Under the pieces are notes generated by a model. That model made no database searches. It was not told the origin of the DNA and was given only the letters and a program-made list of their open reading frames with translations. The position numbers were made by a program, and so were the translations under genes. From an uncultured Bradyrhizobium sp. (GTDB lineage: Bacteria > Pseudomonadota > Alphaproteobacteria > Rhizobiales > Xanthobacteraceae), in NCBI RefSeq assembly GCF_936943645.1, contig NZ_CAKZJO010000053.1, positions 186,001 through 250,000 on the forward strand: a stretch of DNA of 64,000 nt, in the 5' to 3' direction. This document shows, one piece after another, positions 18,824 through 28,535 of the stretch; within the stretch, counting starts at the first letter, position 1, and each line of letters begins with the position of its first letter.

Positions 18824-19770
18824 AGATCGTGGACCTTGATGCGAGGATCGATGAAGGCATAGAGCACGTCGACCACGAAGTTGACGATGACGACCATGGC
18901 CGCGAGCAGCATCACGCAATTGCGCACGACGATCAGGTCGCGATTGGCGATCGACTGGAAGATCAGCCGGCCGAGGCCCGGCAAATAGAACACGTTCTCG
19001 ATCACGATGGTGCCGGCGAGCAGATTGGCGAATTGCAGCCCCATCACGGTCATCACGGGGATCATGGCATTGCGCAGCACATGGCTCCACAGCACCTCGC
19101 GCCTGCCGAGCCCCTTCGCGCGGGCGGTGCGGACGAAGTCTTCGCGCAAGACTTCCAGAACCGCCGAGCGCGTGACGCGCGCGAGGATCGCCGCCTGCAC
19201 CACCGCGAGCGAGATGGCGGGGAGCAGCAGCGACTTCACGCCGAGCCAGACGCCGTCCTCCCAGCCGGCAAAGCCGCCCGCGGAGAGCCATTGCAGCCGC
19301 ACCGCGAACAGCAGCACCAGCAGGATCGCGAACCAGAAGTTCGGCAGCGCGATGCCGATTTGCGTCAGCGACATCACGCCGACATCGCCAAGCTTGTTGT
19401 GGTTGGCGGCGGTGTAGATACCGGCCGAGAGCGCCAGCGTCACCGTAACAGTCATGGCCATGATCGCGAGCGGAACGGTCAGTGCCAGCCGCTCGGCAAT
19501 GAGGCCGACGACGGGCGTGCCGTAGACGTAGGAGTTGCCGAGATCGCCGATGAGCAGGCCCTTGATCCATTGCAGGTAACGAACCGCCAGCGGCTGGTCG
19601 AGCCCGAGCTTGACGGTGAGCGCGCGCACCGCGTCCGGCGAGGCATCGGCGCCCATCAGCATCTGCGCAGCATTGCCCGGAAGAGCGTCCAGCACCAGGA
19701 AAATGATCAGCGATGCGCCGACCAGCGTCGCCAGCAAGGTCACCAATCGTCGGAGAACAAATACGCTCAT
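18820..19770 (-). CDS. oligopeptide-type ABC transporter permease (DppB class)
   Basis: A 316-residue permease starting MSVFVLRRLVTLLATLVGAS, a typical DppB N terminus. It continues with LGLDQPLAVRYLQWIKGLL and GDLGNSYVYGTPV, and the cytoplasmic EAA-type loop EDFVRTARAKGLGRREVLWSHVLRNA. It pairs with the DppC-class permease to form the membrane channel. It is the first transporter gene of the operon, 84 bp downstream of the amidase gene. Confidence 0.92.
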   Translation of the reverse strand: MSVFVLRRLVTLLATLVGASLIIFLVLDALPGNAAQMLMGADASPDAVRALTVKLGLDQPLAVRYLQWIKGLLIGDLGNSYVYGTPVVGLIAERLALTVPLAIMAMTVTVTLALSAGIYTAANHNKLGDVGVMSLTQIGIALPNFWFAILLVLLFAVRLQWLSAGGFAGWEDGVWLGVKSLLLPAISLAVVQAAILARVTRSAVLEVLREDFVRTARAKGLGRREVLWSHVLRNAMIPVMTVMGLQFANLLAGTIVIENVFYLPGLGRLIFQSIANRDLIVVRNCVMLLAAMVVIVNFVVDVLYAFIDPRIKVHDL

Positions 19771-19854
19771 GCGCGCCCGGGCTCAAAGCTCATCCGCGGC
19801 ACGATCAACATGTCCCGACGACCGATGCAAGCTCTTTGCTGCGGGGGCATGTCG

Positions 19855-21270
19855 TCATTCCGGCCAGCGGGACAGAAGGTCCGCGGAGGCCTCGAACAGC
19901 GCGCTGACGCGCAGCAATTCCGCGTCAGCGCGGAAGCGGCCGACCAACTGAAGCCCGATCGGCAGGCCGTCGCGGGCAAAGCCCGAGGGAAGGCTGATTG
20001 CGGGATGGCCGGTCATGTTGAACGGCATGGTCCAGGGGAACCAGTGCGGCCGGACGCTGTCGAAATGCTGTCCGTCGATCTCGATACTGCCGAACAGGTC
20101 CTGGCTGATCGGCAACGCGGTGCGTGTCAGCGTCGGCATCGCCAGGACGTGCCCGCGCGCAAGCAAAGATTGCACCCGGCGAAACAGCGCCGTGCGCGCG
20201 AACATCGCTTCCTGGTAATCGACGCCACTCACTTCGGTCGCGAGCGCGAGCTGCCTGAGGAAGGCCTCGCTCAGCTCGTCCTTGTGCTCGGCCGCGAGCT
20301 TCGCAAAGCGGGTGCGCCAGACGGTATGATTGATGGCACGCCAGATCGGCTCGATGTCGAACCCCTCGCCGGAGAATTCCTCGAGCTCGGCGCCGAGCCC
20401 GGCCAAACGGTCGAGGCTCGCCCTAAAACTGGCGGCGACCTCCGCTGACACCGGGCGGCCCGGCGGTGTCAGGCAATACAGGATCCTCAGCCCGCGCAGG
20501 TCGCCGCACGGGGTTGCAATGAAATCAGGCGCGGGCACGCCGATCGACCAGGGATCGCAGGCATCCTCCCCCGACATCGCCTGCATCATCAGCGCGGTGT
20601 CGACGACAGTGCGGGTCGTCGGCGTGACATAGGTCTGGTTGCCGAACACATCCAGCGCCTGGCTGTGCGGGATCACGCCGTTGCTCTGCTTGAGGCCGAC
20701 CACGCCGTTGCAGGCGGCGGGAATCCGCGTCGAGCCGCCGCCGTCGGTTGCGATCGCCAGGGGCGCGATGCCGCTTGCCACCGCCACGGCCGCGCCGCCG
20801 CTGGAGCCGCCGGAGGAGCGGCAGGCGTCCCAGGCATTGCGGGTGCGGCCGAACAGCGGCGAATCCGTCAGGCACTTGCTGCCGAATTCCGGCGTGGTGG
20901 TCTTGCCGATCAGGATCGCGCCCGCAGCTCGCAGCCGCGCCACCGCAACGGCGTCCTCGTTCGGGACATTGTCCTTGTAAGGAACGGCACCGAACGTGGT
21001 CCTGACGCCCTTGGTGTTGACGATGTCCTTGACGGTGACGGGGATGCCGTGGAGCAGGCCGAGTTCCTCGCCCGCCATCATCTTGCGCTCGGCGGCACGG
21101 GCCTGTGCCATTGCTTCCTCGCCGCAGAGCGTGATGAAACAGTTCAGCTTGCTTTGGAGAGCCTCGGCGCGGCCGAGCACGGCGCGGACGATCTCGACGG
21201 GCGAAATGCGCTTTGCCGCAATGAGGCCACGCAGCTCAGCTGCAGACAACAGACAGGGATCGCCGTTCAT
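19855..21270 (-). CDS. amidase (amidase-signature family)
   Basis: A 471-residue amidase-signature hydrolase. The Ser-cisSer-Lys triad is visible: Lys in PVTVKDIVNTKG, cis-Ser in CRSSGGSSGGAAVA and the nucleophilic Ser in ATDGGGSTRIPAACNG. It starts MNGDPCLLSAAELRGL at 21270. A longer frame to 21372 exists but would run into the divergent LysR promoter. It is first in the minus-strand operon with the oligopeptide-type transporter, suggesting that an imported amide or acylated amino compound is hydrolysed. A divergently transcribed LysR gene lies 118 bp away and probably regulates the operon. Confidence 0.9.
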   Translation of the reverse strand: MNGDPCLLSAAELRGLIAAKRISPVEIVRAVLGRAEALQSKLNCFITLCGEEAMAQARAAERKMMAGEELGLLHGIPVTVKDIVNTKGVRTTFGAVPYKDNVPNEDAVAVARLRAAGAILIGKTTTPEFGSKCLTDSPLFGRTRNAWDACRSSGGSSGGAAVAVASGIAPLAIATDGGGSTRIPAACNGVVGLKQSNGVIPHSQALDVFGNQTYVTPTTRTVVDTALMMQAMSGEDACDPWSIGVPAPDFIATPCGDLRGLRILYCLTPPGRPVSAEVAASFRASLDRLAGLGAELEEFSGEGFDIEPIWRAINHTVWRTRFAKLAAEHKDELSEAFLRQLALATEVSGVDYQEAMFARTALFRRVQSLLARGHVLAMPTLTRTALPISQDLFGSIEIDGQHFDSVRPHWFPWTMPFNMTGHPAISLPSGFARDGLPIGLQLVGRFRADAELLRVSALFEASADLLSRWPE

Positions 21271-21375
21271 CGTCACATCACGCTCCGAAGCGGGCCGCCG
21301 TTGGCCCGAAGACATTGACAGCGAGAATGACAGTTTTGTTAACTCGCCGTCCAATACGATTTTGGTCGCCAACCC

Positions 21376-21390
21376 ATACGTTTTCGGTAT
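21376..21390 (+). promoter_or_regulatory. T-N11-A LysR-type box overlapping the regulator start
   Basis: ATAC-N7-GTAT fits the T-N11-A dyad consensus of LysR-type regulators. It ends inside the first ATG of the divergent LysR gene, so a bound regulator could block its own translation start region or transcription while activating the amidase operon. If translation starts at the second in-frame ATG (21395), the site lies just upstream of it. Confidence 0.45.
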
Positions 21391-22282
21391 GCCAATGGAT
21401 CTTCGCCGGCTCCGCTATTTCGTCGCCGTGGCCGAAGCGCGCAGCCTCGGCAAGGCCGCCGAGCGGCTGCGGATGGCTCAGCCTCCGCTCTCCGTTCAGA
21501 TCCGCAAGCTCGAGGCCGAGATCGGCGCGCCGCTGTTCCACCGGGGCACCCGCGGCATGGACCTGACCGAGGCGGGCCAGGCTCTGCTGGCGCGCGCGAG
21601 CGAGGCGATGGCTCTGGCCGCCGACGGCGTCGAAGCCGCGCGCGCGGTCGCCGCCGGCAAGCGCGGGCGGCTCTCGGTCGGCTACATGTTCGTGCTGGCA
21701 AACGCGATGCTGCCGCGGCTCATTCCCGAGCTGCGCCGCTCGGTGCCCGGCGTCGACCTGGAGTTCGCCGAGCTCAGCGCCTCGACGCGCGAGGCCCGGT
21801 TGCTCGACCGCAGCGTCACGGTTGCACTGTGCATGCCGGCCATCAACCATCCCGAGATCCAGGTGGCGCGGATCGGCGCGCAGCCGTTCATGCTGGCGAT
21901 GCCGATCCGCTCGCCGCTCGCGCGCCTCGCCGCCGTGCCGATGGCGCGGTTGCAGGGCCGCCCGCTGATCGCGTTGCCGCCGCCGGAGCAGGATCCCGCC
22001 TCCTCCGCAGTCGCGGCTCTGCTGCGCCGGCATCAGGTCGTGATGCCGATCATGAGCCGCGTGGAGACCGTGCATTCGGCCATGAGCCTGGTGCTGGCGG
22101 GCGAAGGCCTCGCCATCCTGCCAGCCTGCGCGCGGCTCGGGGCGCCGCGCGGCATCGTGTTCAGGCCGCTGCGCGACGCCACCGACTCCCTCGACATCGC
22201 GGTTTGCTGGCGACGGGATTCCCACAGCCCGCTGATCGGGACTTTCCTCAAATGCGCCGAAAAGGCCGTAGCGCGGATGTGA
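21389..22282 (+). CDS. LysR-family transcriptional regulator
   Basis: A 297-residue regulator beginning MPMDLRRLRYFVAVAEARSL, with the helix-turn-helix LGKAAERLRMAQPPLSVQIR and a LysR substrate-binding domain from about residue 90. Residues such as QPPLSVQIRKLE are typical of the CatR/BenM-like branch. It is divergent from the amidase/oligopeptide ABC operon and is its probable controller. Either the ATG at 21389 or the one at 21395 could be used. The frame is open much further upstream, but that is antisense to the amidase gene. Confidence 0.88.
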   Translation: MPMDLRRLRYFVAVAEARSLGKAAERLRMAQPPLSVQIRKLEAEIGAPLFHRGTRGMDLTEAGQALLARASEAMALAADGVEAARAVAAGKRGRLSVGYMFVLANAMLPRLIPELRRSVPGVDLEFAELSASTREARLLDRSVTVALCMPAINHPEIQVARIGAQPFMLAMPIRSPLARLAAVPMARLQGRPLIALPPPEQDPASSAVAALLRRHQVVMPIMSRVETVHSAMSLVLAGEGLAILPACARLGAPRGIVFRPLRDATDSLDIAVCWRRDSHSPLIGTFLKCAEKAVARM

Positions 22283-22294
22283 GGTGGCGCCGGG

Positions 22295-23230
22295 CTACCA
22301 ACCCCAATTGATTTCGTGGCTCCACGGCGGATCGGCGCCCGGGCGTGTGCAGGTCAGACCGGCGCAATTGGCGGCAAAGGACAGTGCGCGGCGGAGCTCG
22401 TCGGCACCGATGCCCTTGAGCCGCTCGCGCGCAAGACGCTGCTGCTTGTGCAGGACAAACAGCAGCGCCGCCTGAAAGCTGTCGCCTGCGCCGATGGTGT
22501 CAGCGACCTCGACTTTGGGCGCGGCGACCTCGACCTGCCCGGCCCCCGCGTGCCACGCCACGGCACCATTGCTGCCGCGGGTGATGACGACGAGACTGGT
22601 GCCCTGCCCCAGCAGCTTGCTGGCGCGCTGCGGATACGGCTCGTCGCCGAAGAGATAGGCAAAGTCGACATCCGACATCTTGATGAGGTCGGCGCAGCCT
22701 GCGAACTCGGTCATGCGCGCCAGGTAAGCCGGCTTGTCCTTGACGAGGTTGGGGCGGCAATTCGGATCGAAGGAGATCGTCGAGGCCGCGCGCGCGTCCC
22801 CGATCAGCGCCTTCGTCTCGGTCGCGCCCTGATCGTTGACCAGCGTGGTCGAGCCAACATGAACCGCCTCGATGTCGGCGAACGGAATCGTCCCGCGCCG
22901 ATAGGTCCAGTTCCGCGTCGCGGTCTCGGCATCGTAGAACGCGTAGTGCGACTCGCCCGCGACGATGCGGACGAAGGCGAGCGTGGTCTGATAGTCGCTG
23001 CGGGTAGCGAGATCGAGGTTGACGTTGGAATCTGCGGCATGATCGACGATCATCCGTCCGAACAGATCGGTCGAGATGCCGCCGACGAAGCCGGTCGGCG
23101 CGCCGAGCCGCGCCATGCCGATCGCAACATTGAGGCAGGAGCCGCCGACCGCGGGCATCACGGCCTCGCGTCCGTCAGCGTTTCGCGTCGGAACGAAATC
23201 GATCAGCGCATCGCCGCAGGATATCAGCAT
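22295..23230 (-). CDS. PfkB-family sugar kinase (fructokinase-like)
   Basis: A 311-residue ribokinase-fold enzyme. The N terminus MLISCGDALIDFVP and GGSCLNVAIGMARLG give the substrate-binding PfkB signature 1, and DTIGAGDSFQAALLF gives signature 2 with the catalytic Asp. It is last in the polyol operon, six bases after the FGGY kinase. Likely role: phosphorylation of fructose formed when the operon's dehydrogenase oxidises mannitol or sorbitol. The substrate is inferred from context. Confidence 0.88.
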   Translation of the reverse strand: MLISCGDALIDFVPTRNADGREAVMPAVGGSCLNVAIGMARLGAPTGFVGGISTDLFGRMIVDHAADSNVNLDLATRSDYQTTLAFVRIVAGESHYAFYDAETATRNWTYRRGTIPFADIEAVHVGSTTLVNDQGATETKALIGDARAASTISFDPNCRPNLVKDKPAYLARMTEFAGCADLIKMSDVDFAYLFGDEPYPQRASKLLGQGTSLVVITRGSNGAVAWHAGAGQVEVAAPKVEVADTIGAGDSFQAALLFVLHKQQRLARERLKGIGADELRRALSFAANCAGLTCTRPGADPPWSHEINWGW

Positions 23231-23236
23231 TCGTTT

Positions 23237-24883
23237 TCAACCTCTCGCGGTGTCGCCCATCGCCGCACGGCTGCGGCCATCGACCTCGCGCAGCAGCTTG
23301 TAGACCTCACGCTTGCGCGTGTGAAACACGGCCATATCCGGCGCCGTCGGCTCGCTTTTCCGTCCCAGCACCGACATCTTGGCCATGGTCTCGCCGATCG
23401 AAGCATAGGCGCCGCCGGCCACCGCCCCGAGCATGGCGGCGCCCAGCAGCACCGGTTCTTTCGTCTGTGGCAGCGCGACGGTGAGGCCCGTCGTATCCGC
23501 CATGATCTGCCGGACCAGCGGGCTGCGGCTCGCTCCGCCTCCCATGATCATGAGGCTGGAGCGCACGCCATGCGCGGCAAAGGCCTCGATCACCTCGGCA
23601 AGCCCATAGGCGAGCCCGCACAGGCCGGCAAGAAACAGCCGCTCCATCGAGGCGATATCGGTGTCGAGATCGAGACCCGCGATCACCGCGCGGGTATCCG
23701 GATCGGCGTAAGGCGAGCGATTGCCGATGAACTCCGGCAGGACATGGACGTCGCGGGCGAGCAGTGCGGCACGGCTGGCGCTGCCTGCGCGCGCGATGAT
23801 GCGGCGCTCGAGGAACTCGATGAGATCGACGCTCTCGATCCGCGCCGCCGCGTTCGCCTCGGCAAAGCCCGGATGCGACTTCAGGAGATGGTCGATCGCT
23901 GCACCTGCCGCGGATTGGCCACCCTCGTTGAGCCAGAAGTCCGGGACCATGCCGGAGTAATAGGGCCCCCACACGCCCGGAACGAAGCACGGTTCCTTCG
24001 TCGTCGCCATGATGCAGGCCGACGTTCCCATGATGTAGGCGAGCCGGTCGCAGACATCGCTCGCCCCGCCCGCGCCGTCGCGCCCGCCGATCGCTCCGAT
24101 GCCGCCGGCATGAGCGTCGATCAGCGAGGCGCCGACTGGGAGACCCGGCGACAGGCCGAGCTCAGCCGCGGCCGCGTGGGTGAGACCGGCGCCGAGCCGC
24201 GTACCCGGGGCGACGATCTCGGTGCCGATGCGGGCGTATGTCTCGTTGACGAAGTCAGACAGACCGATGCGCTTGAAGAATTGCGTGCTCCACCCGCCGC
24301 CGTCATGAGCGAGATAGTTCCATTTGCAGGTGACGGTGCAGGTCGAGCGCTGCAGCGATCCGGTCGCGCGCCAGGTCAGGTAATCCGCCAGATCGAAGAA
24401 GTGGCCGGCCGCGTCGAAGCTCGCGCGCAGGTGCCGCTTGAGCCATAGCAGCTTCGGCATCTCCATCTCGGGCGAGATCGAGCCGCCGACATAGCGCAGC
24501 ACAGCGTCCTCGGTCTCGTTGATCAGCCGCGCCTCGGCGACAGCGCGGTGATCCATCCAGACGATGACATTGCGCTGGCTGTCGCCGGATGTACTGACCG
24601 TGAGCGGCTCGCCCTGCCGGTCGAGCACCACGAGGGAGCAGGTGGCATCGAACCCGATGCCGCCGACGCTGTCGGGCGCGATCGCGGCTTCCGCCACCGC
24701 TGCGCGTACCGATCTGACGCATGCGTCCCAGATGTCCTGCGAGGACTGCTCGACGATGTCACCGGGCTCGTGCCAGATCCGGATCGGATGCCGCGCGGTC
24801 GCAAGCAGGGTTCCGGCCTCATCAAACACCCCTGCCCGCGCGCTCGTGGTCCCCACGTCGACGCCGATATACGCTCGCGGCAT
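23237..24883 (-). CDS. FGGY-family carbohydrate kinase (pentulose/ribulokinase-like)
   Basis: A 548-residue FGGY kinase beginning MPRAYIGVDVGTTSARAGVF (ATP-phosphate loop), with GFDATCSLVVLD, a substrate-contact region IVWMDHRAVAEA and the C-terminal ATPase loop MIMGGGASRSPLVRQIMAD. Length and the DATCS motif suggest the FGGY pentulose-kinase subgroup (ribulose or xylulose) rather than glycerol kinase. It starts at 24883 after GGGAG and lies 40 bp behind the SDR gene. It would phosphorylate the ketose formed from a pentitol by that dehydrogenase. Confidence 0.87.
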   Translation of the reverse strand: MPRAYIGVDVGTTSARAGVFDEAGTLLATARHPIRIWHEPGDIVEQSSQDIWDACVRSVRAAVAEAAIAPDSVGGIGFDATCSLVVLDRQGEPLTVSTSGDSQRNVIVWMDHRAVAEARLINETEDAVLRYVGGSISPEMEMPKLLWLKRHLRASFDAAGHFFDLADYLTWRATGSLQRSTCTVTCKWNYLAHDGGGWSTQFFKRIGLSDFVNETYARIGTEIVAPGTRLGAGLTHAAAAELGLSPGLPVGASLIDAHAGGIGAIGGRDGAGGASDVCDRLAYIMGTSACIMATTKEPCFVPGVWGPYYSGMVPDFWLNEGGQSAAGAAIDHLLKSHPGFAEANAAARIESVDLIEFLERRIIARAGSASRAALLARDVHVLPEFIGNRSPYADPDTRAVIAGLDLDTDIASMERLFLAGLCGLAYGLAEVIEAFAAHGVRSSLMIMGGGASRSPLVRQIMADTTGLTVALPQTKEPVLLGAAMLGAVAGGAYASIGETMAKMSVLGRKSEPTAPDMAVFHTRKREVYKLLREVDGRSRAAMGDTARG

Positions 24884-24923
24884 TGTCACTCCCGGTCGCC
24901 TTCCGTCAGTTTTGACGGCGAGC

Positions 24924-25697
24924 CTACCAGCAAGTGTAGCCGCCATCCACCAGCACGATGCTGCCGGTCATCAGGCTCGCGGCCTCGGACGAAAGGAACA
25001 GCACGACGGACGCGATCTCTTCGACCTGCCCCATCCGCGCCATCGGAGTTCCACCGATCCAGGCGTCGTACATTTTGGGATTGCTCTTCACGAAGGCGTT
25101 GAGCGGCGTCTCGATATAGGTCGGCGCCACCGCGTTGACGCGGACGCCGCGCGCGCCCCATTCGGCGGCGAGCGACTTGGTGAGATGATGCACGCCGGCC
25201 TTGGAGGCGTTGTAGAAGCACTGCTCCTGCGGCTTGTTGACGATGAAGCCGGACATCGAGCCGACATTGACGATGGCGCCGCTTTTCGCTTTCAGCATGT
25301 GCTTGCCGAATTCGCGGCAGCACCAGAACGTGCCATTGAGGTTGACGTCGATGACGTTGAGCCAATGCTCGTCGGTAACCGTCTCGGCCGGCGTTTCGCT
25401 GCGCGCGATGCCGGCATTGTTGACGAGAATGTCGACCTTGCCATGGCGCGCGACGAGGTCGTTTGCGACCTCCGCCACGCGCCTGGTGTCGGTCACGTCC
25501 ATGATCGCGGTCTCGATGTCAAAGCCCTTGGCTTTCAAGGTGGCCTTGGCGCTGTCGGCGACCTTGCTGTCGCGATCGCCGATGATGACCCTGGCGCCGG
25601 CTTCAGCCAACGCTTCGGCGCAGGCCAGCCCAATGCCCTGCCCGCCGCCGGTGATGAACGCGGTCTTGCCGCTCAGCTTGAATTTTTCCAGGTACAT
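24924..25697 (-). CDS. SDR-family polyol dehydrogenase
   Basis: A 257-residue classical short-chain dehydrogenase: TGGGQGIG cofactor loop, NNAG, catalytic Ser in VGSMSGF, and the YNASK motif with catalytic Tyr and Lys. The C terminus ends DGGYTCW, seen in polyol dehydrogenases of the arabinitol/sorbitol type. It lies between the ABC ATPase gene and the two sugar kinases, so it probably oxidises the imported alditol to a ketose with NAD+. No signal peptide; cytoplasmic. Confidence 0.87.
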   Translation of the reverse strand: MYLEKFKLSGKTAFITGGGQGIGLACAEALAEAGARVIIGDRDSKVADSAKATLKAKGFDIETAIMDVTDTRRVAEVANDLVARHGKVDILVNNAGIARSETPAETVTDEHWLNVIDVNLNGTFWCCREFGKHMLKAKSGAIVNVGSMSGFIVNKPQEQCFYNASKAGVHHLTKSLAAEWGARGVRVNAVAPTYIETPLNAFVKSNPKMYDAWIGGTPMARMGQVEEIASVVLFLSSEAASLMTGSIVLVDGGYTCW

Positions 25698-25717
25698 GAT
25701 CGTAGTTCCGTTTCTTG

Positions 25718-26725
25718 TTAGTTTCGAAGCGCGGCGCCGCTCTGATCGAAGCGGTGGATACGCGCGGGGTCCGGCACCAGCGAGACGCGGTCGCCAGCAT
25801 GCAGGCTCAATTCGCCGACGTAGCGCGCGGTCAGCATCCCGAGCGGACCGGCATCGACATAGAGGAAAGTGTCGCTGCCGAGATGCTCTGCGACGGCGAT
25901 CGTGCCGACCCAGCCGCCGGCACCGTCGCGCTCGATCTTCAGATGCTCCGGCCGCACGCCGATGGTGGCCGCGCCCTGCTGCTGGGCAAGCTCGCCGGTG
26001 ACGAAGTTCATCTTCGGCGAGCCGATGAAGCCCGCAACGAAGAGATTGGCCGGCCGCTCGTAGAGCTCCAGCGGCGAGCCGTATTGCTCGATCTTGCCGG
26101 CGTTGAGCACGACGATCTTGTCGGCCATGGTCATGGCTTCGACCTGATCGTGGGTGACGTAGATGGCGGTGGTGCCGAGCTGCTTCTGCAGCCGCGTCAC
26201 CTCGATCCGCATCTGCACGCGCAGCGCGGCGTCGAGATTGGAGAGCGGCTCGTCGAACAGGAATCCCTTCGGTTCACGGACGATGGCGCGTCCGATCGCG
26301 ACGCGCTGGCGTTGGCCGCCCGAAAGTTCGCGGGGCTTGCGGTCAAGATAAGGCGTCAGGTTCAGCGTTGCAGCGGCCGCCTCAACCTTGCGGTTGATCT
26401 CGTCTTTGGGCAATCCCGCCATCTTCAGGCCAAAGCCGATGTTGCCACGCACGCTCATATGCGGATAGAGCGCATAGGACTGGAACACCATGGACAGCCC
26501 CCGCTTCGCCGGCGGGGTGTCGACCACGTTCTTGCCGTCGATCAGGATGCTGCCGCCGGTGACGTCTTCGAGCCCGGCGATCAGCCGCAGCAAGGTGGTC
26601 TTGCCGCAGCCGGAAGGACCGACGAACACGACGAAAGAGCCGTCGGCGATGTCGAGATCGGCACCCTTGATGATGTGCACGGGGCCAAAGGATTTCTGCA
26701 CGCCTTGAAGTGTGATCTGACCCAT
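25718..26725 (-). CDS. sugar/polyol ABC transporter ATPase (UgpC/SmoK class)
   Basis: A 335-residue MalK-like ATPase: Walker [11 protein letters not shown]-loop [13 protein letters not shown], signature [15 protein letters not shown], Walker [12 protein letters not shown] and switch [10 protein letters not shown]-terminal regulatory (OB/TOBE) domain begins near [10 protein letters not shown]. The order with the two permeases and the binding protein, and the kinases downstream, matches mannitol/sorbitol transporters of rhizobia and Rhodobacter. Confidence 0.92.
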   Translation of the reverse strand: MGQITLQGVQKSFGPVHIIKGADLDIADGSFVVFVGPSGCGKTTLLRLIAGLEDVTGGSILIDGKNVVDTPPAKRGLSMVFQSYALYPHMSVRGNIGFGLKMAGLPKDEINRKVEAAAATLNLTPYLDRKPRELSGGQRQRVAIGRAIVREPKGFLFDEPLSNLDAALRVQMRIEVTRLQKQLGTTAIYVTHDQVEAMTMADKIVVLNAGKIEQYGSPLELYERPANLFVAGFIGSPKMNFVTGELAQQQGAATIGVRPEHLKIERDGAGGWVGTIAVAEHLGSDTFLYVDAGPLGMLTARYVGELSLHAGDRVSLVPDPARIHRFDQSGAALRN

Positions 26726-26740
26726 GATCCGGCAGCCCCT

Positions 26741-27571
26741 CTACTTCACCGCGCCGAAGGTGAGCCCGCGCACGAGCTGCTTCTGGCTGAACCAACCGAG
26801 GACGAGAATGGGCGCGATCGCCAGCGTCGAGGCCGCCGACAGCTTGGCCCAGAACAGCCCTTCCGGGCTGGAATAGGAGGCGATGAACGTGGTGAGCGGC
26901 GCAGCGTTCGAGGTCGACAGATTGAGCGTCCAGAACGCCTCGTTCCAGGCCAGGATCAGGTTCAGCAGCAGCGTCGAGGCCAGCCCCGGAATCGCCATCG
27001 GCGTCAGCACATAGACCAGCTCACGGCCGATGGTGGCGCCGTCCATGCGCGCGGCTTCCAGGATGTCGCGCGGGATCTCCTTGAAATAGGTGAACAGCAT
27101 CCAGATCACGATCGGCAAATTGCCGAGGCACAGGATGAAGACGAGGCCGATGCGGGAATCGAGCAGACCGAACGTCTTGTAGATCAAATAGATCGGCACC
27201 AGCACGCCGACCGGCGGCATCATCTTGGTCGAGAGCATCCAGAGCAGGACGTCCTTGGTGCGCTTGGTCGGCGAGAACGCCATCGACCACGCCGCGGGGA
27301 TCGCGATCAGGAGCGCAATGAGCGTCGAGCCGCCGGCAATGATGATCGAGTTCATCGCGTGCAGGAGATAGTCGCTGCGCTCCTGCACGGTGGCGTAATT
27401 TTCCGTGGTCCAGTGGAAGAACAGGAAGGACGGCGGAATGGCAAACGCCTCCAGCTCGGTCTTGAAGCTTGCCAGCACCATCCAGAGGATCGGAAAGAAG
27501 ATCAGGAAGCCGAAGAACCAGGCTCCGATCGTCGAGACCACCACCCGCTGCCTCGTTGCCATCCGCGCCAT
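26741..27571 (-). CDS. polyol ABC transporter permease (MalG/SmoG class)
   Basis: A 276-residue permease with six predicted membrane helices. The EAA loop is DILEAARMDGATIGRELVYV, followed by PMAIPGLASTLLLN, typical of MalG-type subunits; a TENYATVQE segment precedes the second helix. It starts three bases after the stop of the partner permease and is followed by the ATPase gene, so all are on one transcript. Confidence 0.9.
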   Translation of the reverse strand: MARMATRQRVVVSTIGAWFFGFLIFFPILWMVLASFKTELEAFAIPPSFLFFHWTTENYATVQERSDYLLHAMNSIIIAGGSTLIALLIAIPAAWSMAFSPTKRTKDVLLWMLSTKMMPPVGVLVPIYLIYKTFGLLDSRIGLVFILCLGNLPIVIWMLFTYFKEIPRDILEAARMDGATIGRELVYVLTPMAIPGLASTLLLNLILAWNEAFWTLNLSTSNAAPLTTFIASYSSPEGLFWAKLSAASTLAIAPILVLGWFSQKQLVRGLTFGAVK

Positions 27572-27574
27572 GCC

Positions 27575-28447
27575 TCATGCCTCCAGATTGCGGCCGACGA
27601 TGCGGACGAGGAAGAAGGCGACGATATTGGCGATCACGACGGCGACGAGGCCGCCCGCCGAGGCGCTGCCGACATCGAACTGGATCAGCGCCTGCGAATA
27701 GATCAGGAAGGCGATGTTGGTCGTTTGCAGGCCCGGGCCGCCGCCGGTGGTGACGAAGATCTCGGCGAACACGGTCAGCAGGAAGATGGTCTCGATCAGG
27801 ATCACCACCGTGATGGGCCGCGCCAGATGCGGCAGCGTGATGTAGATGAAGGTCGAGATCGCGCTGGCGCCGTCCATCTCGGCCGCCTCCTTCTGCTCCT
27901 CGTCGAGCGATTGCAGCGCGGTGAGCAGGATCAGCGTCGCGAAAGGCAGCCATTGCCACGTCACGATCAGGATCACCGCAAACAGCGGCACATCATTGAA
28001 CCAGTCGATCGGCGTCAGGCCGAACAGCGAGGCCAGCCAGGCGAACAGGCCGGACACCGGATGCATCAACAGGTTCTTCCAGACCAGCGCGCTCACCGTC
28101 GGCATCACGAAGAACGGGGCGATCACCATCAGCCGCACGAAATTGCGCCCGATCACCGGCTGGTCCATCAATAGCGCCAGGGGAATGCCGAGCAAAATCG
28201 TCAGCGCCAGCACGGAGCCGACCAGCAACAGCGTGTTCTGGAGCGAGGCAAGGAAGGCGGGATCGGTGAGGAAGTAGCGGAAGTTTTCCAGGCCGACGAA
28301 GGATTCCGAGCCGGGATCGAGCAGGCTGTAATGCAGCGTCGAGAAGTAGATCGTCAGCGCCAGCGGGACGATCATCCAGATGAACAGCAGCCCGACGGCC
28401 GGCGTCAGGAGCGCGCGCGCGAGGAACTGCGTCTGCCGGGTTGCCAT
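27575..28447 (-). CDS. polyol ABC transporter permease (MalF/SmoF class)
   Basis: A 290-residue permease beginning MATRQTQFLARALLTPAVGL, with six predicted helices and the EAA loop EEQKEAAEMDGASAISTFIYITLPHL. The ATG at 28447 follows GAGAAG. The frame is open upstream to 28570, but that segment covers the intergenic hairpin and has no membrane sequence, so the shorter start is preferred. It forms the channel with the MalG-type subunit. Confidence 0.9.
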   Translation of the reverse strand: MATRQTQFLARALLTPAVGLLFIWMIVPLALTIYFSTLHYSLLDPGSESFVGLENFRYFLTDPAFLASLQNTLLLVGSVLALTILLGIPLALLMDQPVIGRNFVRLMVIAPFFVMPTVSALVWKNLLMHPVSGLFAWLASLFGLTPIDWFNDVPLFAVILIVTWQWLPFATLILLTALQSLDEEQKEAAEMDGASAISTFIYITLPHLARPITVVILIETIFLLTVFAEIFVTTGGGPGLQTTNIAFLIYSQALIQFDVGSASAGGLVAVVIANIVAFFLVRIVGRNLEA

Positions 28448-28535
28448 CCCTGACTTCTCCTTCACAGCGTTTTCGAGCGAAGTGGCGACCGGTTCGCGGG
28501 AAGAAAACGCGTCAAAATGAAACCTCGGGAAGAAG

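Noticed and set aside
15913..19786. Extended minus-strand frames at 15913-17664 and 17930-19786 suggesting fused transporter proteins
   Set aside because: The N-terminal parts read through neighbouring genes in the wrong frame. Separate starts with four-base overlaps give normal-length subunits.
22316..28174. Long plus-strand frames of 710 and 819 codons at 22316-24448 and 25715-28174
   Set aside because: They are antisense to the polyol operon genes, which have complete motifs. The antisense products are His/Arg/Asp-rich low-complexity sequence.
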